From: Oscillospiraceae bacterium
GTDB lineage: Bacteria; Bacillota_A; Clostridia; Oscillospirales; Ruminococcaceae
Assembly: GCA_017523995.1 (NCBI GenBank)
Contig: JAFWUX010000097.1
Location: forward strand, 1 to 64,000
Direction of reading: 5' to 3'
Length of the DNA stretch: 64,000 nt
In this document: positions 60,822-64,000 of the stretch, one piece after another
Layout: the number at the start of each line of letters is the position of its first letter
Numbering within the stretch: position 1 is the stretch's first letter
Position numbers and translations under genes: made by a program
The notes under the pieces: model-generated
Database searches by the model: none
What the model saw: the letters and a program-made list of their open reading frames with translations, nothing else
Told to the model about the DNA's origin: nothing

Positions 60822-61716
60822 GAAACTGGAAGCGAAACGGCTTGTGCTGTTCCTGCTCCTTGCATTCGGCATCGCGTGGATTCCGGAGATCATCCTGAAC
60901 AAAACGCTCGGCTATGAAAACTGGTTTCAGGGCGCTTATGTCATTCTCAGTCTGCCGGTGATCTACGCGCCGATGCTTGCGAATATCATCACGCGCAAAG
61001 TCACGAAAGAGGGCTGGGATCACACGCTGCTGCATCTGAATCTCAAAGGACATGTCCGCTATTATGCGCTTGCGGTTCTGATTCCGTTTGTGCAGGGTCT
61101 GCTCACGTATATCACGATGACGCTTGTCTACGGGCACTGGGATTTCAGCGAAATGACCGGCCGCATCAGCATCTCGGATTATATCGGAAACTGCCTGATG
61201 CTGTTCGCAATCGGACCGCTCTTTGCATGGAACACAATCGGCGAGGAGTTCGGCTGGCGCGCCTATATGAATCAGAAAATGGAGCCGCTGCTCGGTACAA
61301 CCGGCACGATCATCGCCGGCGGCATTCTCTGGGGCGTCTGGCACGCGCCGCTGACGATTGAGGGACACAATTTCGGCAAAGATTACTGGGGCTATCCGTG
61401 GCTCGGCATCGTGACAATGAGCGTCTGGTGCATCGCGATGGGCGTATTCCTGATGTGGCTGACGAAGAAATCCGGCTCGGTCTTTCCGGCAGCGATTATG
61501 CACGCCTGCAATAATACGGGCGTCGGGAGCCTGAATACATTTTTCATCAGCGGGCTCGGCGATCCGGCAAAAATCGAGATGACAATGAAACAGCGGTATA
61601 TCTGTGAGATTCCGTATTATGTGCTGGCGGCTGCAGTCGCGGTGATTCTGGTGCTGGAGCATAAACGGAAACCGGCTGCATCCGTCCCGCCGCAGACCGA
61701 GGGCGCATCCGCGTAA
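60811..61716 (+). CDS. CPBP family intramembrane metalloprotease
   Basis: A 301-residue membrane protein with about eight helices and the CPBP/Abi motifs: EEFGWRAYMNQKMEPLLG (motif 1, Glu-Glu and Arg), WHAPLTIEGHN (motif 2, His) and AIMHACNNTG (motif 3, His-Asn). These residues bind the metal. Family members process prenylated proteins or peptides, and in Firmicutes often protect against peptides exported by an adjacent ABC system. GGAG lies just upstream, inside the end of the preceding gene. Role in self-immunity is inference. Confidence 0.85.
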   Translation: MQNKKLEAKRLVLFLLLAFGIAWIPEIILNKTLGYENWFQGAYVILSLPVIYAPMLANIITRKVTKEGWDHTLLHLNLKGHVRYYALAVLIPFVQGLLTYITMTLVYGHWDFSEMTGRISISDYIGNCLMLFAIGPLFAWNTIGEEFGWRAYMNQKMEPLLGTTGTIIAGGILWGVWHAPLTIEGHNFGKDYWGYPWLGIVTMSVWCIAMGVFLMWLTKKSGSVFPAAIMHACNNTGVGSLNTFFISGLGDPAKIEMTMKQRYICEIPYYVLAAAVAVILVLEHKRKPAASVPPQTEGASA

Positions 61717-61735
61717 ATACGCCGCAAAAAAACAC

Positions 61736-61764
61736 TTGACAAATACCCCCATCCGGTATATAAT
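61736..61764 (+). promoter_or_regulatory. Promoter of the copper operon
   Basis: TTGACA (61736-61741), 17-base spacer, TATAAT (61759-61764). The leader to csoR is about 170 bases and contains a mosaic repeat. Confidence 0.88.
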
Positions 61765-61785
61765 AGAAATACCGGATGGGGGTAT
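61743..61785. promoter_or_regulatory. CsoR operator (two pseudo-palindromes in inverted orientation)
   Basis: ATACCCCCATCCGGTAT (61743-61759) and ATACCGGATGGGGGTAT (61769-61785) are perfect inverse complements. Each alone is an ATACC-N7-GGTAT pseudo-palindrome, the form of known CsoR sites. They cover the spacer and -10, so binding would block transcription until copper is present. Confidence 0.8.
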
Positions 61786-61837
61786 ATTGTGTCCGAGTGA
61801 AGAGTGAATCGTGAAAAGTGAAAAGGGAATAATATTT

Positions 61838-61925
61838 ATCAAAATGGGATTCCAAAGGGATAGTATCCCTTTGGCGGAGTTTGAGGCGGAGCCTCATTTT
61901 AGATCATCGCGGAGCGATACCGCTA
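61838..61925. repeat. Intergenic mosaic repeat, copy 7, in the csoR leader
   Basis: It contains GGGATTCCAAAGGGATAGTA followed by TCCCTTTGGCGG, a GAGGCGGAGCCTC hairpin and a closing CGGAGCGATACCG, close to copy 2. It lies inside the transcript between promoter and csoR. Confidence 0.6.
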
Positions 61926-61939
61926 AGGAGTGAAAAAAT

Positions 61940-62248
61940 ATGGCAGAGAAGCGATGTCCGCATTGCGCGGAGAAAAAGACCGAGCGTTCCGAGGAGGAGC
62001 GCAAGAAGCTCATGAACCGTCTGAGACGCATCGAGGGACAGGTGCGCGGGCTGCAGAAGATGCTCGAAAACGACGCCTACTGCGCGGATATCCTGACACA
62101 GTCTGCGGCGGTGAGCGCGGCGATCAATGCCTTCAACAAGGATCTGCTCGCGCGGCATCTGCACACCTGCGTTGTCCGCGATATCCGCAGCGGCGATGAC
62201 GGTGCAGTCGATGAGCTTGCTGAGCTGGTCAAAAAACTGATGAAATGA
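61940..62248 (+). CDS. csoR: Copper-sensing repressor CsoR
   Basis: A 102-residue CsoR/RcnR-family four-helix repressor. The Cu(I) triad is intact: Cys48 (DAYCADIL), His73 and Cys77 (RHLHTCVV), with the spacing of known CsoR proteins. The conserved basic helix RRIEGQVRGLQKML contacts DNA. An N-terminal CPHC motif (6-9) is extra and may add a metal site. AAGGAG lies 9 bases before ATG. Copper binding should release it from 61743-61785. Confidence 0.93.
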   Translation: MAEKRCPHCAEKKTERSEEERKKLMNRLRRIEGQVRGLQKMLENDAYCADILTQSAAVSAAINAFNKDLLARHLHTCVVRDIRSGDDGAVDELAELVKKLMK

Positions 62249-62254
62249 GGGATC

Positions 62255-62659
62255 ATGATGACTGCAATGCTCTTTGCGGTAAATCCGGCGAATATCGTGC
62301 TGATCGCGATTATCGCGGCGCTTGCAGGTGCCGGTGTGACGGGCGCCGTCAAGCATTTCAAGGGACAGGGGGACTGCTGCGGCGGAGGCGGCGGCACGGT
62401 CAAAGCTGAGAAAAAGGAACTCCAAAACCCCGAAATTCTCCGCTATATCATGCATATTGAGGGGATGCACTGCGAAAACTGTAAAGCGGCGGTGGAGCGG
62501 CAGATCAACCGGATTGACGGCGCGGCATGTGAGGTCGATCTGAAAAACAAGACCGCGACCGTGCGCTGTGACCGGCAGATCGAAGCGGAAACACTGCGCC
62601 GCACCGTCGCCATGATGGATTACGATGTCAAGTCGATCACGCAGGAGGCGGTCAAATGA
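62255..62659 (+). CDS. Membrane-anchored heavy-metal-associated (HMA) protein
   Basis: A 134-residue protein. A membrane helix (about 8-30, ANIVLIAIIAALAGAGVTGA) with a short CCGGGGG-rich linker is followed by an HMA domain (about 65-130) whose copper site is GMHCENC, in a fold like CopZ chaperones. It is coupled to csoR and overlaps copA (ATGA at 62656-62659). It probably delivers copper to CopA from the membrane. Start may be ATG 62255 or ATG 62258, the latter with GAGGG at better distance. Confidence 0.85.
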   Translation: MMTAMLFAVNPANIVLIAIIAALAGAGVTGAVKHFKGQGDCCGGGGGTVKAEKKELQNPEILRYIMHIEGMHCENCKAAVERQINRIDGAACEVDLKNKTATVRCDRQIEAETLRRTVAMMDYDVKSITQEAVK

Positions 62660-64000
62660 CGCAGTACAATGTCACGGGCATGAGCTGTGCGGCATGCAGC
62701 GCGCGCGTGGAAAAAGCGGTCAATGCGGTGGAGGGCGTCGAGAGCTGCGCGGTCAGCCTGCTGACGAACTCGATGGGCGTTGAGGGCAGCGCCTCGCCGG
62801 AAGCGATCATGAAAGCAGTTGCGGACGCGGGCTACGGCGCATCGCTGAAAACGGAGGAGAAATCCGCTGCACCGGCTGCCGATTCGCTGACCGATACCGA
62901 AACGCCGAAGCTCCTGCGCCGCCTGATTGTTTCGCTCGTATTCCTGCTGATTCTCATGTACTTCTCAATGGGGCACATGATGCTCGGGTTTCCGATTCCT
63001 GCGGCGCTTGAGGGCAATCATGTTGCAATGGGGCTCATTCAGCTGCTTCTGACGATCATCATCATGGTGATCAATCAGCGCTTCTTCATCAGCGGATTCA
63101 AGGCGCTGATGCACCGCGCGCCGAATATGGATACGCTTGTCGCGCTCGGTTCGTCGGCATCGTTTCTCTGGAGCGTCTGCGTGCTGTTTGTCATGACTGA
63201 TGCGCAGCTTCGCGGCGATGCGGATAAGGTCATGACGCTGATGGATCAGTTCTATTTTGAATCCGCGGCGATGATTCTGACACTGATCACAGTCGGCAAG
63301 ACGCTGGAGGCGCGCTCGAAGGGCAAAACAACCGATGCGCTGAAAAGTCTGATGCAGCTTGCGCCGAAAACCGCGGTGATACTGGAAAACGGCACAGAGC
63401 GCGAAATTCCTGCGGAACAGGTGCAGTGCGGCATGCATTTTGCAGTGCGGCCCGGCGCGCAGATTCCGGCGGACGGCGTTGTGGTCTCCGGCAGCGGCGC
63501 GGTCAACGAATCTGCGCTGACCGGCGAGAGCATTCCGGTGGATAAGGCACAGGGCGATCCGGTTTCTGCGGGCACGATCAATCAGGCGGGGTATCTGGAG
63601 TGCGAAGCGACGCGCATCGGCGAGGATACCACGCTTTCGCAGATCATCCGCATGGTCGGGGATGCCGCCGCGACAAAAGCCCCGATAGCCAAAATCGCGG
63701 ACAAGGTCTCCGGCATTTTTGTCCCGACGGTAATCGGTATCGCCGCGGTGACGCTGATCGTCTGGCTGCTGCTCGGCAGGGCGCTCGGATTTGCGCTGGC
63801 GCGTGCGGTCTCGGTGCTGGTGATCAGCTGCCCGTGTGCTCTCGGGCTTGCAACGCCGGTTGCGATCATGGTCGGCAGCGGGGTCGGTGCGCGCAGCGGC
63901 ATTCTGTATAAAACGGCGGCAGCGCTCGAGGAAACCGGCAGAATCAAAACGGTTGTGCTGGATAAAACCGGCACGGTCACCGAGGGAAAGCCGCATGTCA
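62656..64000 (+). CDS. copA: Copper-exporting P-type ATPase CopA, cut by the window edge
   Basis: The first 448 residues of a P1B ATPase. N-terminal HMA domain with the copper motif GMSCAAC (8-14), then membrane helices, the actuator motif TGES (289-292), the ion-binding CPC in helix 6 (392-394; VISCPCALGLATPVAIM) and the phosphorylation motif DKTGT (Asp436). The ATP-binding and last helices lie beyond the window. It should pump Cu(I) out of the cell under CsoR control. ATG overlaps the previous stop. Confidence 0.95.
   Translation, partial: MTQYNVTGMSCAACSARVEKAVNAVEGVESCAVSLLTNSMGVEGSASPEAIMKAVADAGYGASLKTEEKSAAPAADSLTDTETPKLLRRLIVSLVFLLILMYFSMGHMMLGFPIPAALEGNHVAMGLIQLLLTIIIMVINQRFFISGFKALMHRAPNMDTLVALGSSASFLWSVCVLFVMTDAQLRGDADKVMTLMDQFYFESAAMILTLITVGKTLEARSKGKTTDALKSLMQLAPKTAVILENGTEREIPAEQVQCGMHFAVRPGAQIPADGVVVSGSGAVNESALTGESIPVDKAQGDPVSAGTINQAGYLECEATRIGEDTTLSQIIRMVGDAAATKAPIAKIADKVSGIFVPTVIGIAAVTLIVWLLLGRALGFALARAVSVLVISCPCALGLATPVAIMVGSGVGARSGILYKTAAALEETGRIKTVVLDKTGTVTEGKPHV

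Overview
The window looks like chromosomal DNA from a fibre-degrading gut or rumen Firmicute close to Ruminococcus (Oscillospiraceae). The grounds are secreted plant-wall enzymes and other exported proteins ending in dockerin modules, strong Shine-Dalgarno sites, canonical TTGACA-17-TATAAT promoters (often with GC just before the -10), and a conserved SRP RNA - dnaX - ybaB - recR block. Species cannot be fixed from sequence alone.

Layout. 1-900: tail of an operon with a sigma-70-like factor, behind two perfect interleaved inverted repeats. 931-12,916: an AT-rich accessory island with an ABC three-component (ABC-3C) operon, a YobI-type NTPase broken by one in-frame TGA, a decayed reading frame, a Septu-like ATPase/HNH pair and the C-terminal stump of a tyrosine recombinase. 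13,322-30,751: polysaccharide and secretion functions: a dockerin pectate lyase, a lipoprotein, an Fe-S aldo/keto reductase, a dockerin pectinesterase, tRNA-Arg, a membrane protein and a 2,410-residue subtilase with leucine-rich repeats and a dockerin-like end.

30,805-36,390: housekeeping genes (HAD phosphatase, recR, ybaB, dnaX, a TPR membrane protein, SRP RNA, tRNA-Pro), then an ECF sigma factor overlapping a membrane partner that carries a dockerin-type calcium loop. 37,443-43,349: a block bounded by a perfect 118-bp direct repeat and holding a 1,498-residue dockerin/LRR surface protein. 43,557-57,128: a DUF2079 membrane protein, a lectin-C39 secreted protein, a DUF3789 miniprotein, two YbjN-like proteins, lysS, greA, carB, a solute-binding protein fused to a dockerin, and a flavodoxin-like oxidoreductase. 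57,569-61,716: a GntR-controlled ABC transporter operon ending in a CPBP protease. 61,736-64,000: a copper-resistance operon (csoR, membrane HMA protein, copA running off the edge).

Working together: the pectinesterase would remove methyl esters so that the pectate lyase can cut the chain, and near-identical dockerins should place both enzymes and the LRR protein on the same cohesins (no cohesin gene is in the window). The island genes are probable anti-phage systems of which at least one is damaged. Intergenic spaces carry a recurring mosaic of hairpins and purine-rich tandem repeats that explains much of the non-coding DNA. No CRISPR array, rRNA or intact insertion sequence was seen.
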